A DNA stretch of 64,000 nucleotides from CAWHJN01 sp963829705 (GCA_963829705.1 CAWHJN010000001.1:310001-374000), one strand, 5' to 3'; positions 18,776 through 28,007 are shown, numbered from the stretch's first letter. The notes: generated by a model from the letters alone, not told the origin. Made by a program: numbers and translations.

Positions 18776-19975
18776 ATGTCCGCCTCCCGTTTGTCGCTGC
18801 GTGCGCAGCAGATTCCGCCTTCGGGCATCCGCCGCTTTTTCGAGATCGCGGCCACGATGAAAGACGTCATCACACTCGGCATCGGTGAGCCGGACTTCGT
18901 GACGCCGCGCGCCGCCGTCGAGGCCGCCGAGAAATCCCTCGACGCCGGGCGCACGGGATATACCGCCAACGCGGGCCTCAAAGACCTCCGCGACGCCATT
19001 GCCGCCGACCTCAAGATGCGCTACGGCGTCTCGTACGACCCGGCGACGGAGATCATGGTGACCGTCGGCGCGAGCGAGGCGATTTTGCTGGCGATGCTCG
19101 CCACCATCGACCCCGGCGACGAGGTGCTCATTCCCGAACCGTGTTTCGTGTCGTACGGCCCGACGGTGCAGATGGCGGGCGGGACGGTGGTGTGGGTACC
19201 CACATCAGTCGAGCACAACTTCCAGGTCACCGCCGAGGACATCGAGGCGCGCATCACGCCGCGCACGAAGATGCTGTTTCTGGGGTATCCCAACAACCCC
19301 ACGGGCGCCGTGCTGACGCGCGAGACGCTCGAAGCCATCGGCAAAGTCGTCGTCAAGCACGACCTCATCGTGCTCTCGGACGAGATTTACGACCGGCTCA
19401 TCTACGGCGAGACGTACGAGAAGGGCCACACGTGCCTCGCCTCCATCGAAGGGCTGCGCGACCGCACGATCCTCGTCGGCGGCTTCTCGAAAGGCTATGC
19501 CATGACGGGCTGGCGCATCGGTTACGCCTGCGCGCCGCACGACATTTACAAGGCCATGTACGTGGGCCACCAGTACGTGGTGATGAGCGCGCCGACGATG
19601 GGCCAGATCGCCGCGCACACGGCGATGACGGAGTGCCAGGGCGAAGTCGAGGCGATGCGGCAGGACTACGACCGCCGCCGCCGCGCCATCGTGGATGGCC
19701 TCAACGCCGCCGGGCTGCCCACCTTCGAGCCCGAAGGCGCGTTCTACTGCTTCCCCGACATCACCTCGACGGGGCTCTCGTCCGAAGAATTCGTCACCCG
19801 GCTGCTCGAAGAGGAGAAGGTCGCCTGCGTGCCCGGCGATGCCTTCGGGCCGAGCGGCGCGGGCTACGTGCGGTGTTCGTACGCCAACTCACTCGAAAAC
19901 GTGCAGGAAGCCGTGAAGCGCATCACTCGCTTTGCGCACAAGCACCAGACCATCCACGCCTCGCCGGCCGCCTGA
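18776..19975 (+). CDS. Class I/II pyridoxal-phosphate aminotransferase
   Basis: 399-residue fold-type I aminotransferase of the aspartate/aromatic/alanine group. Landmarks: ITLGIGEPDFVTP (N-terminal substrate loop), GYTANAGLKDLRDAIA, VTVGASEAILLAM, the NPTG motif in YPNNPTGAVL, LSDEIYDRLIY (Asp and Tyr contacting the cofactor), and the Schiff-base Lys in VGGFSKGYAMTGWRIGY (about residue 239). Close to archaeal/thermophile-type AspAT-like enzymes in layout; the exact amino acid substrate is not decidable. Followed by a small membrane protein gene 17 bp downstream. Confidence 0.9.
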   Translation: MSASRLSLRAQQIPPSGIRRFFEIAATMKDVITLGIGEPDFVTPRAAVEAAEKSLDAGRTGYTANAGLKDLRDAIAADLKMRYGVSYDPATEIMVTVGASEAILLAMLATIDPGDEVLIPEPCFVSYGPTVQMAGGTVVWVPTSVEHNFQVTAEDIEARITPRTKMLFLGYPNNPTGAVLTRETLEAIGKVVVKHDLIVLSDEIYDRLIYGETYEKGHTCLASIEGLRDRTILVGGFSKGYAMTGWRIGYACAPHDIYKAMYVGHQYVVMSAPTMGQIAAHTAMTECQGEVEAMRQDYDRRRRAIVDGLNAAGLPTFEPEGAFYCFPDITSTGLSSEEFVTRLLEEEKVACVPGDAFGPSGAGYVRCSYANSLENVQEAVKRITRFAHKHQTIHASPAA

Positions 19976-19992
19976 TTTGCCGAGTTCTATCG

Positions 19993-20343
19993 ATGGAGAC
20001 GACGATCAAAGTGCTCGGTACGACGCGCGCTCGTGGCTTGGTCGCTCACGTGTTGCTCGGGTGGTGGGCGACGCCGTTTGCCGCACTCGTCGGCGGGGTA
20101 TGGAAGGGGCGCGGCGGGTGGTGGCTGGGGACCGTAGCGCTGGTCATTGAGTGGGGCGCGTGGGTGGCGTATTCGTACTTCGTCAACCCAGCCCCGTTCG
20201 GGCGCATGACGGCCACGATGGGCGCGATCCTGGGAAACCTGCCTTCCGCCGCCATCGTAGCGGCGACCCTCTTTATGGCCGCGCTCCTGGGCTTTCTCGG
20301 AGGGCTGGCCGGTACGCAGGTGCGCCTGCTCGCTCGCGCCTGA
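19993..20343 (+). CDS. Small integral membrane protein of unknown function
   Basis: 116 residues from ATG 19993, with about three to four hydrophobic spans (GLVAHVLLGWWATPFAALVG; WWLGTVALVIEWGAWVAYSY; LPSAAIVAATLFMAALLGFL). No family is recognised and no catalytic motif is seen. It lies 17 bp after the aminotransferase gene and 19 bp before prfB on the same strand, so it is probably co-transcribed with one or both. Confidence 0.65.
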   Translation: METTIKVLGTTRARGLVAHVLLGWWATPFAALVGGVWKGRGGWWLGTVALVIEWGAWVAYSYFVNPAPFGRMTATMGAILGNLPSAAIVAATLFMAALLGFLGGLAGTQVRLLARA

Positions 20344-20362
20344 CACGCGCCCTCCACCCGTC

Positions 20363-21466
20363 ATGACCGACACCCCGCAAGACCTCATCGCGCGCACGCG
20401 CAATCTCGGCCAGTACCTCGGCATCGCCGAGCGCGAGGCCACCGCTGCCGAACTCGAACAGCAGCGCCTCGACCCCAACTTCTGGAACGACTCCGAGCGC
20501 GCTCGTGACGTGGAAAAAGCCCTCGCCGCCGAGCGCGTCTGGCTCGACGACTGGGAATCCCTTTCGCGTTCGGCCGACGATCTGGAAACGCTCGTGCTGC
20601 TGGCCGAGGAGGAGGACGAAGACCTCTCGGGCGAGATCGAGAGCGAGATCAAGAAGCTGACCAAAAAGCTGGAAGCGCTCGAATTCAGGAAGATGCTGAG
20701 TGGCGTCGACGACAGCCGCAATGCCATCCTGACGATCCAGCCGGGCGCGGGCGGCACGGAAAGCCAGGACTGGGGCGAGATGCTGCTCAGGATGTACACG
20801 CGGTGGGGCGAGCAAAACGGCTACAAGGTCGAACTGCTCGAATACCAGGCGGGCGAGGGCGCGGGCATCAAAGGCGCGTCGCTGCGCTTCGAGGGGCCGT
20901 ACGCCTACGGCTACCTCAAAGCCGAGAGCGGCGTCCATCGCCTCGTCCGCATCTCGCCATTCGATTCGAGCGGCCGCCGTCACACGTCGTTCACGAGCGT
21001 CTTCGTCTATCCCGAAATCGACAACGACATCTCGATCGACATCAACCCCGCCGATCTCGAACTCCAGACCTTCCGCTGCGGCGGCAAGGGCGGGCAGAAC
21101 GTCAACAAGGTCGAGACGGGCGCGCGTTACATCTGGACAGGCAAGCTCTCCGATGGCGAGGAGGCACGCGTGGTGGCCGAGTGCACCGAGGAAAGAAGCC
21201 AGCTTCAGAACCGCGAGCGGGCGATGGTGATGCTCAAAAGCCGCATCTACGGCCTGGAACAGGATATCCAGGAGCGCGCCAAAGCCGCCGTCGAGGGCAC
21301 CAAAATGTCCATCGGCTGGGGCAGCCAGATCCGATCGTACGTCTTCCAGCCGTACACGATGGTCAACGATCACCGCACGGAAACGAAGGTCACCGACGTG
21401 CAGGGCGTGATGGACGGCGACCTCGACGTGTTCATCAAGGCGTATCTGACGCAGATGGGGGAATAG
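20363..21466 (+). CDS. prfB: Peptide chain release factor 2, without programmed frameshift
   Basis: Class I release factor recognising UGA and UAA stop codons and triggering peptidyl-tRNA hydrolysis. The 367-residue product has the stop-codon recognition SPF tripeptide in RISPFDSSGRRHTSF and the catalytic GGQ in FRCGGKGGQNVNKVETG. In many bacteria prfB is broken at about codon 25 by an in-frame UGA used for autoregulatory +1 frameshifting; here NLGQYLGIAEREA is read straight through in one frame. Length is normal. It is followed by an inverted-repeat spacer and nadB. Confidence 0.95.
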   Translation: MTDTPQDLIARTRNLGQYLGIAEREATAAELEQQRLDPNFWNDSERARDVEKALAAERVWLDDWESLSRSADDLETLVLLAEEEDEDLSGEIESEIKKLTKKLEALEFRKMLSGVDDSRNAILTIQPGAGGTESQDWGEMLLRMYTRWGEQNGYKVELLEYQAGEGAGIKGASLRFEGPYAYGYLKAESGVHRLVRISPFDSSGRRHTSFTSVFVYPEIDNDISIDINPADLELQTFRCGGKGGQNVNKVETGARYIWTGKLSDGEEARVVAECTEERSQLQNRERAMVMLKSRIYGLEQDIQERAKAAVEGTKMSIGWGSQIRSYVFQPYTMVNDHRTETKVTDVQGVMDGDLDVFIKAYLTQMGE

Positions 21467-21478
21467 TCAGGCGTCACG

Positions 21479-21532
21479 GGTCATTCGTCGTTGGGAGGAT
21501 TGGGGCGCAGGTAGTGACCATTTCGAATGACC
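21479..21532. repeat. Inverted repeat filling the prfB-nadB spacer
   Basis: Perfect 9-bp arms GGTCATTCG (21479-21487) and CGAATGACC (21524-21532) start 12 bp after the prfB stop and end 22 bp before the nadB ATG. Short direct repeats of ATGACCAA follow before the start codon. A stem could form in the transcript, but there is no T-run, so this does not look like a terminator. Confidence 0.55.
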
Positions 21533-21554
21533 AACCCTCCATGACCAAACTTCC

Positions 21555-23144
21555 ATGACCCACCGCCACGATTACCTCGTCCTCGGCTCCGGCGCTGCCG
21601 GGTTGACGTACGCGCTGCGCGTCGCCGACACGGGTACGGTCGCCATCGTGACCAAGAAAGAGTCGGTCGAGAGTAACACCAACTACGCGCAGGGCGGCGT
21701 GGCGGCGGTGATGGACACAGCGGATTCGTTCGCGTCGCACGTGGCCGACACCCTCGACGCGGGTGCGGGGTTGTGCGACGAGCGCGTCGTCCGCATGGTG
21801 GTGGAGGAAGGCCCGGCGCGCGTGCGCGAACTCATCGCGCTCGGTGCGCAGTTTTCGAGCGAGGGCGGCGATTTGCATCTGGGGCGGGAGGGCGGCCACT
21901 CCGCCAACCGCATCGTCCACGCGACCGACGCCACGGGGCGCGAAATCGAGCGGGCGCTGCTGAGCGCTGTGCAGTCGCACCCCAACATCGAGGTGTTCGA
22001 GTACCACTTTGCCCTCGAACTCATCACCGAGCACCACCTCGGCCAGACCGTCACGCGGCTCAGGCCCGACGTGCGGTGCTACGGCGCGTACGTGCTCGAC
22101 GAGCAGTCCAACGCCATCCACACGTTCCTGTCGAAGACCACGCTGCTGGCCACGGGCGGATGCGGGCAAGTCTACCTCCACACGACGAATCCGTCGGTGG
22201 CGACTGGCGACGGCATGGCGATGGCGTACCGGGCGAAGGCGCGACTGGCCAACATGGAGTTCGTCCAGTTCCACCCGACGTCGCTCTTTCACCCCGAGGC
22301 GAAGTCGTTTCTGATCTCCGAGGCCGTGCGCGGCGAGGGCGGGCGGCTTTTCAACCTCGGCGGCGAGCGGTTCATGGGGTTGTACGATGCCCGCGAAGAA
22401 CTCGCCCCCCGCGATATCGTCGCCCGCGCCATCGATGACCAGATCAAAAAGCGCGGCGACACGCACGTGCTGCTCGACATCTCCCACCTGCCTGCGAGCG
22501 AAATCAAACACCACTTCCCGACGATCTACGAAACGTGTCTCTCGTACGGCCTCGACATCACGCAGCAGCCCATCCCCGTCGTTCCAGCAGCGCATTACCA
22601 GTGCGGCGGCGTGGTGACGGATCTGAACGGGGCCACGTCCATCCGTAACCTCTATGCGTGTGGCGAGGTGGCGTACACGGGCTTGCACGGCGCAAACCGG
22701 CTGGCGTCGAACTCGCTGCTCGAGGCGATGGTCTTCAGCGAGCGCGCGGCCCGCCACGTGATGGCCCACCCGGCGGCGTGGGCGGATGAACACGACGCCG
22801 TGCCTGTGTGGGACGACAGCGGCACGCAGCAGGAGCGCGAGTGGGTGCTGGTGCAGCACAACCGCGAGGAGATGCAGCGCGTGATGAACGATTACGTGGG
22901 CATCGTGCGATCGAACCTGAGACTCGAGCGCGCGCATCGGCGGACGCGGTTGCTCCACGAAGAAACCGAGGACTTCTACCGCCGCACGCGCGTGTCGGTG
23001 GGCCTGTGCGAACTGCGAAACCTCATCGCGACGGCTTTCCTGATCATCCGCAGCGCCCAGATGCGCCACGAGAGCCGTGGGTTGCATTATACGCTCGACT
23101 ACCCCGAAACGGTGCCCTCGGAGCGCCGCCCGACGTACGTATAG
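21555..23144 (+). CDS. nadB: L-aspartate oxidase
   Basis: Flavoenzyme oxidising L-aspartate to iminoaspartate, the first step of de novo NAD synthesis. The 529-residue product opens with the FAD dinucleotide motif YLVLGSGAAGLTYAL, then SNTNYAQGGVAA, REGGHSANRIVHA, TLLATGGCGQVYLHTTNPSV, MEFVQFHPTSLFHP and RGEGGRLFN. The C-terminal fold carries LYACGEVAYTGLHGANRLASNSLLEA, all typical of NadB and of fumarate reductase relatives. GEVAYTGLHGANRLASNS argues for NadB over SdhA. nadA and nadC are not in the window. Confidence 0.94.
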   Translation: MTHRHDYLVLGSGAAGLTYALRVADTGTVAIVTKKESVESNTNYAQGGVAAVMDTADSFASHVADTLDAGAGLCDERVVRMVVEEGPARVRELIALGAQFSSEGGDLHLGREGGHSANRIVHATDATGREIERALLSAVQSHPNIEVFEYHFALELITEHHLGQTVTRLRPDVRCYGAYVLDEQSNAIHTFLSKTTLLATGGCGQVYLHTTNPSVATGDGMAMAYRAKARLANMEFVQFHPTSLFHPEAKSFLISEAVRGEGGRLFNLGGERFMGLYDAREELAPRDIVARAIDDQIKKRGDTHVLLDISHLPASEIKHHFPTIYETCLSYGLDITQQPIPVVPAAHYQCGGVVTDLNGATSIRNLYACGEVAYTGLHGANRLASNSLLEAMVFSERAARHVMAHPAAWADEHDAVPVWDDSGTQQEREWVLVQHNREEMQRVMNDYVGIVRSNLRLERAHRRTRLLHEETEDFYRRTRVSVGLCELRNLIATAFLIIRSAQMRHESRGLHYTLDYPETVPSERRPTYV

Positions 23145-23202
23145 CCGCAAAACAAACGGAACCCCCTTCCACATGCACGGTTTGTCGCGCCATGCCTGAC
23201 CT

Positions 23203-23234
23203 TTTGCGCTGCCGGGTCACGGGCCGTTATCTTG
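23203..23234 (+). promoter_or_regulatory. Possible Bacteroidota-type promoter of the rimP-nusA-infB operon
   Basis: TTTG at 23203-23206 and TATCTTG at 23228-23234 with a 21-bp spacer resemble the Bacteroidota -33/-7 elements (TTTG and TAnnTTTG), although the -7 element is one T short. Position supports it: it lies just upstream of two leader hairpins and about 105 bp before rimP. Pattern match only. Confidence 0.3.
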
Positions 23235-23245
23235 TTCAGCGTGAG

Positions 23246-23269
23246 GGGGGCTTTGCGGCTCCCTTTTTT
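23246..23269 (+). terminator. Leader hairpin 1 with T-run, upstream of rimP
   Basis: Stem GGGGGC (23246-23251) pairs with GCTCCC (23258-23263), including one G-U pair, around loop TTTGCG and followed by six T. It could end nadB transcription or act as an attenuator in the rimP-nusA-infB leader. Confidence 0.6.
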
Positions 23270-23298
23270 GTTGCGTCTGCCGCGTCGATGGCTCCGTA

Positions 23299-23327
23299 CC
23301 CGTCCAGCGATGGCACGGGCTTTTTTT
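23299..23327 (+). terminator. Leader hairpin 2 with T-run, directly before rimP
   Basis: Stem CCCGT (23299-23303) pairs with ACGGG (23315-23319), followed by C and seven T (23321-23327). It ends only 13 bp before the rimP start, which makes it more likely part of the operon leader than a nadB terminator. Confidence 0.5.
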
Positions 23328-23340
23328 ATCCTTTTCCGTT

Positions 23341-23820
23341 TTGGCCACCGTCCCTCCCTACACCACGCTCCGCGACCGCCTGCACGCGCTGGCGGAAGAG
23401 ACGCTGCGCGGCTCCGAAATCATCCTGCTCGACGTGCGCGTGCGCGGCGCGAAGGGACGCACGATCGTCGACGTCATCGCCGACACGCCCGACGGCATCG
23501 GCATCGACGAGCTGACGAAACTGAGCCGCGAGCTGGGGTTCGCCATCGACACGCACGAGGTCATTCCCGGCGCGTACACGCTCAGCGCGCTCTCGCCCGG
23601 TGCCAAGGAGCCGCTGCACCGTCACCAGTACCCGCGCCACGTCGGGCGCACTCTCGACGTGCAACTCGTCTCCGACAGCGACGACGCGCCCGGCGAGACC
23701 GTCCGGGGTGTTTTGCAAAGCGTCAACGAGGACGGCATCGTCCTCGAACTGAGCGATGCGACGCCGCGTTCACTCACCTTCGACACCATCCAACAGGCGC
23801 GCGTCGTGCTGCCCTGGTAG
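23341..23820 (+). CDS. rimP: Ribosome maturation factor RimP
   Basis: Cytoplasmic factor for 30S subunit maturation, 159 residues. The N-terminal domain runs TTLRDRLHALAEETLRGSEI with the family pattern of a beta strand followed by RTIVDVIADTPDGIGIDEL, then LSRELGFAIDTHEVIPGAYTL (the EVSSPG-like region) and a C-terminal SH3-like barrel (RTLDVQLV, GVLQSVNEDGIVLELSD). No in-frame ATG exists, so TTG at 23341 is used; there is no clear ribosome binding site. First gene of the rimP-nusA-infB cluster, which supports the assignment. Confidence 0.85.
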   Translation: MATVPPYTTLRDRLHALAEETLRGSEIILLDVRVRGAKGRTIVDVIADTPDGIGIDELTKLSRELGFAIDTHEVIPGAYTLSALSPGAKEPLHRHQYPRHVGRTLDVQLVSDSDDAPGETVRGVLQSVNEDGIVLELSDATPRSLTFDTIQQARVVLPW

Positions 23821-23848
23821 CCCCACGCCCCTTCGCCCGATACATCTT

Positions 23849-25111
23849 ATGCAGAGCACCAACCTCGTCTCCTCGTTTGCCGAGATCGCGCGCGAGAAAG
23901 ACATCGACCGCGACACGCTGCAGCTCATCATCGAGGACGTCTTCCGCGCGATGATCCGCAAGCGCTACGGGGCCGACGATCCCGAAGCGTTCGAGATCAT
24001 CTTCAACCCGGACAACGGCGACATCCAGATCGTCCACATCCGCAACGTCGTGGGCGATTACGACGTCGAGGATCCCGTTTTGCAGATCCAGGCGAGCGAA
24101 GCCGTCAAGATCGACGAGGACTTCGAGGTCGGCGACGACGTGGCTGCTGAACTGAGCCTGGCCGATTTCGGCCGCCGCGCCGTCATGACCGCCCGGCAGA
24201 CGTTCGCGCAGCGCATCCGCGACATTGAGAAGGAGAACGTGTTCGCCGATTACAGCGACCTCGTAGGCGAGATCGTCGTGGGCGAAGTCTACCAGACGCG
24301 TAAGCGCGAGGTGCTCGTCATCCACAACAAGACCGAACTCGTCCTGCCGAAAGAGGAGCAGATCTACCGCGACCGCTACCGCAAGGGCGACATGCTGCGC
24401 GCCGTGGTGAAGGAAGTCGTCCGCGACGCGGGCGGCACGCCGCAGGTCATCATTTCCCGCGCCGACCCGCTGTTCATGGAGCGGCTTTTCGAGATGGAAG
24501 TGCCCGAGATCTACGACGGTATCATCGAGATGAAGAAGATCGTCCGCGAGCCGGGCGAGCGTGCCAAAGTGGCCGTGCAGTCGCATGATGAGCGCGTCGA
24601 TCCCGTGGGCGCGTGCGTGGGCATGAAGGGCGTGCGCATCCACGCCGTCGCCCGCGAACTCGCCAACGAAGGCATCGACGTCATCAACTGGACGCCCGAC
24701 ACCATCGAATTCATCAAGCGCGCGCTCTCGCCCGCGAAGCCCCTCAGCGTCACCCTCAACGACACGCTCAAGCGCGCCAAAGTGGTTGTCCGCGCCGACG
24801 AGGTGAGCCAGGCCATCGGTAAGGGCGGCATCAACATCAAGCTCGCCTCGCGCCTGGCAGGGTACGAAATCGATATTTACCGCGAAATCGCTGCTGAGGA
24901 GGAGGACGTCGAGATCACCGAGTTTTCGGACGAGTTGCCTCCCGAGATCATCCAGCGGCTGCGTGACATCGGCTGCGACAGCGCTCGTGCCGTGCTCGAA
25001 CTGTCCATCGACGAACTTATCCGCCGTTCCAGCCTGCCGCGCGAAGCCGCGCAGCAGGTCGTCAACGTGATCCGGGCCGAATTCGAGGAAGAAGGCGAGC
25101 AATCCGCATAA
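23849..25111 (+). CDS. nusA: Transcription termination/antitermination protein NusA
   Basis: RNA polymerase-binding elongation factor of 420 residues. N-terminal polymerase-binding domain (SSFAEIAREKDIDRDTLQLI), S1 domain (VGEIVVGEVYQTRKREVLVI), and two KH domains (RVDPVGACVGMKGVRIHAVA; SQAIGKGGINIKLASRLAGY). A short C-terminal helix-hairpin-helix-like segment follows (PEIIQRLRDIGCDSARAVLE). Start ATG 23849 (MQSTNLVSSFAEIA), 28 bp after rimP; the longer reading starts within rimP and is rejected. No acidic C-terminal repeat pair as in E. coli NusA. Confidence 0.94.
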   Translation: MQSTNLVSSFAEIAREKDIDRDTLQLIIEDVFRAMIRKRYGADDPEAFEIIFNPDNGDIQIVHIRNVVGDYDVEDPVLQIQASEAVKIDEDFEVGDDVAAELSLADFGRRAVMTARQTFAQRIRDIEKENVFADYSDLVGEIVVGEVYQTRKREVLVIHNKTELVLPKEEQIYRDRYRKGDMLRAVVKEVVRDAGGTPQVIISRADPLFMERLFEMEVPEIYDGIIEMKKIVREPGERAKVAVQSHDERVDPVGACVGMKGVRIHAVARELANEGIDVINWTPDTIEFIKRALSPAKPLSVTLNDTLKRAKVVVRADEVSQAIGKGGINIKLASRLAGYEIDIYREIAAEEEDVEITEFSDELPPEIIQRLRDIGCDSARAVLELSIDELIRRSSLPREAAQQVVNVIRAEFEEEGEQSA

Positions 25112-25155
25112 AAGGTGGCTTGTTCGCACGTGCCTGTGATCATTAAACTTCCTGT

Positions 25156-27930
25156 ATGAGCAATTTCAAAGCGCCGCGTCTTTTCAAAGTCCTCAAGGAG
25201 CTCAACGTCTCCGAGCAGACCATCACGGACTTTCTGGCCTCGCACGACTATGCCGATGCGATCAGCGGGAGCGGTCTGAACGCGAAGATCACCCGCGAAG
25301 ACGCCTACCTGGCGTTGCTGGACGAGTACAAGCAGGACAAAGAGGCGGCGAGCCGGCTGGGCAAGCTGCGCGAGCAGCACCGAGCCGAGATGGAGGCCGC
25401 CGATAGCGGTGGCGACGGCGTTGCTGCTGCGCCGGAGGCACCCGCCGCTGAGGCCCTTCCACCGACACCCGAGCCTGCCCCGGCTGCCGAGCCCGAGCCG
25501 GTCGTCGAGGACGTTCCCGAACCCGTCGCCGAAGCTGCGGAGCCTGAGGTGGAGGCTGTCGAGGAAGAGCCCATCGCTGCGCCGGAAGAGGCTGAGCCTG
25601 TAGAAGCCGTCGAGGCCGAAGCGCCGGCGGAGCAGGAAGACGAAGACGTGGTAGTGGAAGAAGAAGCGCCCGCGCCGGTCGAGGCCGAAAGCGAAGAGGA
25701 ACAAGCCGAAGCCGTAGAAGACGTGCAAACCGTCGTCGCCAGCACCGACGACGCCGACGAGGAGGACGAAACCGTCGATCCCGAAAGCCTGCTCAAGGCC
25801 GACCGCTACAAGCTCACCGGCACCAAAGTGCTCGGAACCATCGACCTGGGCCAGCTTGGCGACGCGGGCACGAGCGGTCGCAAGCGCAAGCGCAAACGGA
25901 AGGGCGAGCCGACCGAACCCATCGAGGCCACCGCCGAGGCGCTCCGCAAGGCATTCAAGGAAAGCACCGGGGTCACGGGCGACGACGCCAAGAAAAAACG
26001 CCGCCGCCGGGGCGGACCGCAGGTGGACGAGGCCGAGGTCGAGGAGACGCTCAGCAACACCATCCGCGAGATTGAGCAGGGACCGCGCCGCACGCGCCAG
26101 CGCCGCCGCCGCCTCCGCCGCGAGGAGCGCGCCGCCGAGCGCGAACGCGTCCAGGAAAGCGAGGCCGGCGAGGACAAAATCCTGCGCGTGCCCGAGTTCG
26201 TCTCGACGGGCGAACTTGCCAACCTGATGAACGTGGGCGTCAACGAAGTCATCTCGACGCTCTTCTCGTCGGGCATGATGGTGTCCATCAACCAGCGGCT
26301 CGACGCCGACACGATTCAGTTTGTGGCCGATGAATTCGGCTTTGAGGTCGCGTTTATCACCGAGTTTGCCGACGACATGGTCGAACTCGAAGAAGACGCC
26401 GAGGAAGACCTCCAGCCGCGTCCGCCCGTCGTGACCATCATGGGCCACGTCGACCACGGCAAGACGTCGCTGCTCGACTACATCCGCGAGGCGAACGTCG
26501 TCGCGGGCGAAGCGGGCGGCATTACGCAGCACATCGGCGCCTACAACGTCGAGCGCGGTGAGCGTGGCATCACGTTCCTCGACACGCCGGGTCACGAAGC
26601 CTTCACGGCCATGCGCGCCCGTGGCGCCCAGGCCACGGACATCGTCATCCTCGTTGTCGCTGCCGACGACGCGGTGATGCCGCAGACCATCGAGGCCATC
26701 AACCACGCCCGCGCTGCCGAGGTGCCGATGGTCGTGGCGATCAACAAGATCGACAAGCCCAGCGCGAACCCGGCGCGCGTGATGCAGCAGCTTTCCGACC
26801 ATGGCGTGCTCGTCGAGGACTACGGCGGCGACGTGCAGAGCGCGCAGGTGTCGGCCAAGACGGGCGTGGGCGTGGACGATCTGCTCGACAAAGTTCTCCT
26901 GCAGGCCGAATTGCTCGACCTCAAGGCCAACCCGGATCGCAACGCGCAGGGCATCGTCATCGAAAGCCGCCTCGACCGCGGGCGCGGCGTCGTGGCGACG
27001 ATCCTCGTGCAGAACGGCACGCTCGAAGTGGGCGACTCGTTCGTCGCGGGTGTGCACAGCGGGCGCGTGCGCGCCATGTTCGACGAGCGCGACCAGCGCA
27101 TCGACTCTGTCGGGCCGAGCGGGCCCGTCACCATTCTCGGTTTTCCCGGCGCGCCCGAGGTGGGCGACCGGATGATCGTGATGGACGACGAGCGCGAGGC
27201 GCGCGACATCGCGCAGCGCCGCCAGCAGATTGCTCGCGAGCAGTCGATGCGGCAGCGCAAGCACATCACCCTCGACGAGATCGGACGCCGCCTGGCATTG
27301 GGCGACTTCCGCGAACTCAACCTCATCATCAAAGCCGACGTGGGTGGCTCGGTCGAAGCGCTCTCCGACAGCCTCCAGAAGCTGTCGCAGGACGAGGTGG
27401 CCGTGTCCATCATCCACAGCGGGGTGGGCGCGATCACCGAGAGCGACGTGATGCTGGCCTCCGCTTCGGATGCCGTCATCATCGGCTTCCAGGTGCGCCC
27501 GACGCCCGGCGGACGCGCCGTGGCCGAGCGCGAGGAGATCGACATCCGCACGTACTCCATCATCTACGACGCCATCCAGGACGTGCGCGACGCGCTCGAA
27601 GGGCTGCTCTCGCCTGAGAAGACGGAGAAGACCCTCGGCGTGGCCGAGGTTCGGCAGACGTTCAAGGTGCCCAAAATCGGCACCGTCGCGGGCTGCGCCG
27701 TCATCGAAGGCCGCATCAAGCGCTCCGACAAGATCCGCCTGATCCGCGACGGCGTGGTGATCTACACCGGCTCGCTCTCGTCGCTCAAGCGCATGAAGGA
27801 CGATGTGCGCGAGGTGACGAGCGGCTACGAGTGTGGCATGGGCATCGACGGCTACAACGACATCAAGGAAGGTGACCAGATCGAAGCTTTCGAGATCGTC
27901 GAGACGCGCCGGACACTGACGTCTGCGTAG
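25156..27930 (+). CDS. infB: Translation initiation factor IF-2
   Basis: GTPase delivering initiator tRNA to the 30S subunit, 924 residues. A short N-terminal IF2-N-like domain (FKVLKELNVSEQTITDFLAS) is followed by a roughly 130-residue low-complexity Pro/Ala/Glu linker (about 80-210) and a basic segment rich in Arg/Lys. The second IF2-N domain contains VPEFVSTGELANLMNVGV. The G domain has P-loop GHVDHGKTS, DTPGHEAF and NKIDKP; C-terminal domains II-IV follow and end TRRTLTSA. The long acidic linker is common in Bacteroidota IF-2. It sits 44 bp after nusA. Confidence 0.96.
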   Translation: MSNFKAPRLFKVLKELNVSEQTITDFLASHDYADAISGSGLNAKITREDAYLALLDEYKQDKEAASRLGKLREQHRAEMEAADSGGDGVAAAPEAPAAEALPPTPEPAPAAEPEPVVEDVPEPVAEAAEPEVEAVEEEPIAAPEEAEPVEAVEAEAPAEQEDEDVVVEEEAPAPVEAESEEEQAEAVEDVQTVVASTDDADEEDETVDPESLLKADRYKLTGTKVLGTIDLGQLGDAGTSGRKRKRKRKGEPTEPIEATAEALRKAFKESTGVTGDDAKKKRRRRGGPQVDEAEVEETLSNTIREIEQGPRRTRQRRRRLRREERAAERERVQESEAGEDKILRVPEFVSTGELANLMNVGVNEVISTLFSSGMMVSINQRLDADTIQFVADEFGFEVAFITEFADDMVELEEDAEEDLQPRPPVVTIMGHVDHGKTSLLDYIREANVVAGEAGGITQHIGAYNVERGERGITFLDTPGHEAFTAMRARGAQATDIVILVVAADDAVMPQTIEAINHARAAEVPMVVAINKIDKPSANPARVMQQLSDHGVLVEDYGGDVQSAQVSAKTGVGVDDLLDKVLLQAELLDLKANPDRNAQGIVIESRLDRGRGVVATILVQNGTLEVGDSFVAGVHSGRVRAMFDERDQRIDSVGPSGPVTILGFPGAPEVGDRMIVMDDEREARDIAQRRQQIAREQSMRQRKHITLDEIGRRLALGDFRELNLIIKADVGGSVEALSDSLQKLSQDEVAVSIIHSGVGAITESDVMLASASDAVIIGFQVRPTPGGRAVAEREEIDIRTYSIIYDAIQDVRDALEGLLSPEKTEKTLGVAEVRQTFKVPKIGTVAGCAVIEGRIKRSDKIRLIRDGVVIYTGSLSSLKRMKDDVREVTSGYECGMGIDGYNDIKEGDQIEAFEIVETRRTLTSA

Positions 27931-27935
27931 AGGTA

Positions 27936-28007
27936 AGGGGTTGGAGATTGAAGGCCGGAATGCTTGCGTTTCCTACCCATCTCTAACCCCCAACCTCCAA
28001 CCTCCCC
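27936..28007. repeat. Inverted GGTTGGAG/CTCCAACC spacer between infB and rbfA
   Basis: GGTTGGAG at 27939-27946 starts 8 bp after the infB stop, and its exact complement CTCCAACC at 27995-28002 ends 10 bp before the rbfA ATG. The second arm is embedded in CCAACCTCCAACCTCC. Comparable tracts lie at 18565-18596 and, more degenerately, at 34266-34318. Confidence 0.55.

Noticed and set aside
17182..18888. A 568-codon plus-strand frame
   Set aside because: Antisense of the aldehyde dehydrogenase gene, which has a full set of catalytic motifs.
25400..25760. Repetitive GAA/GCC-rich stretch suggesting a repeat array
   Set aside because: It is the Pro/Ala/Glu linker of IF-2, a normal feature of the family.
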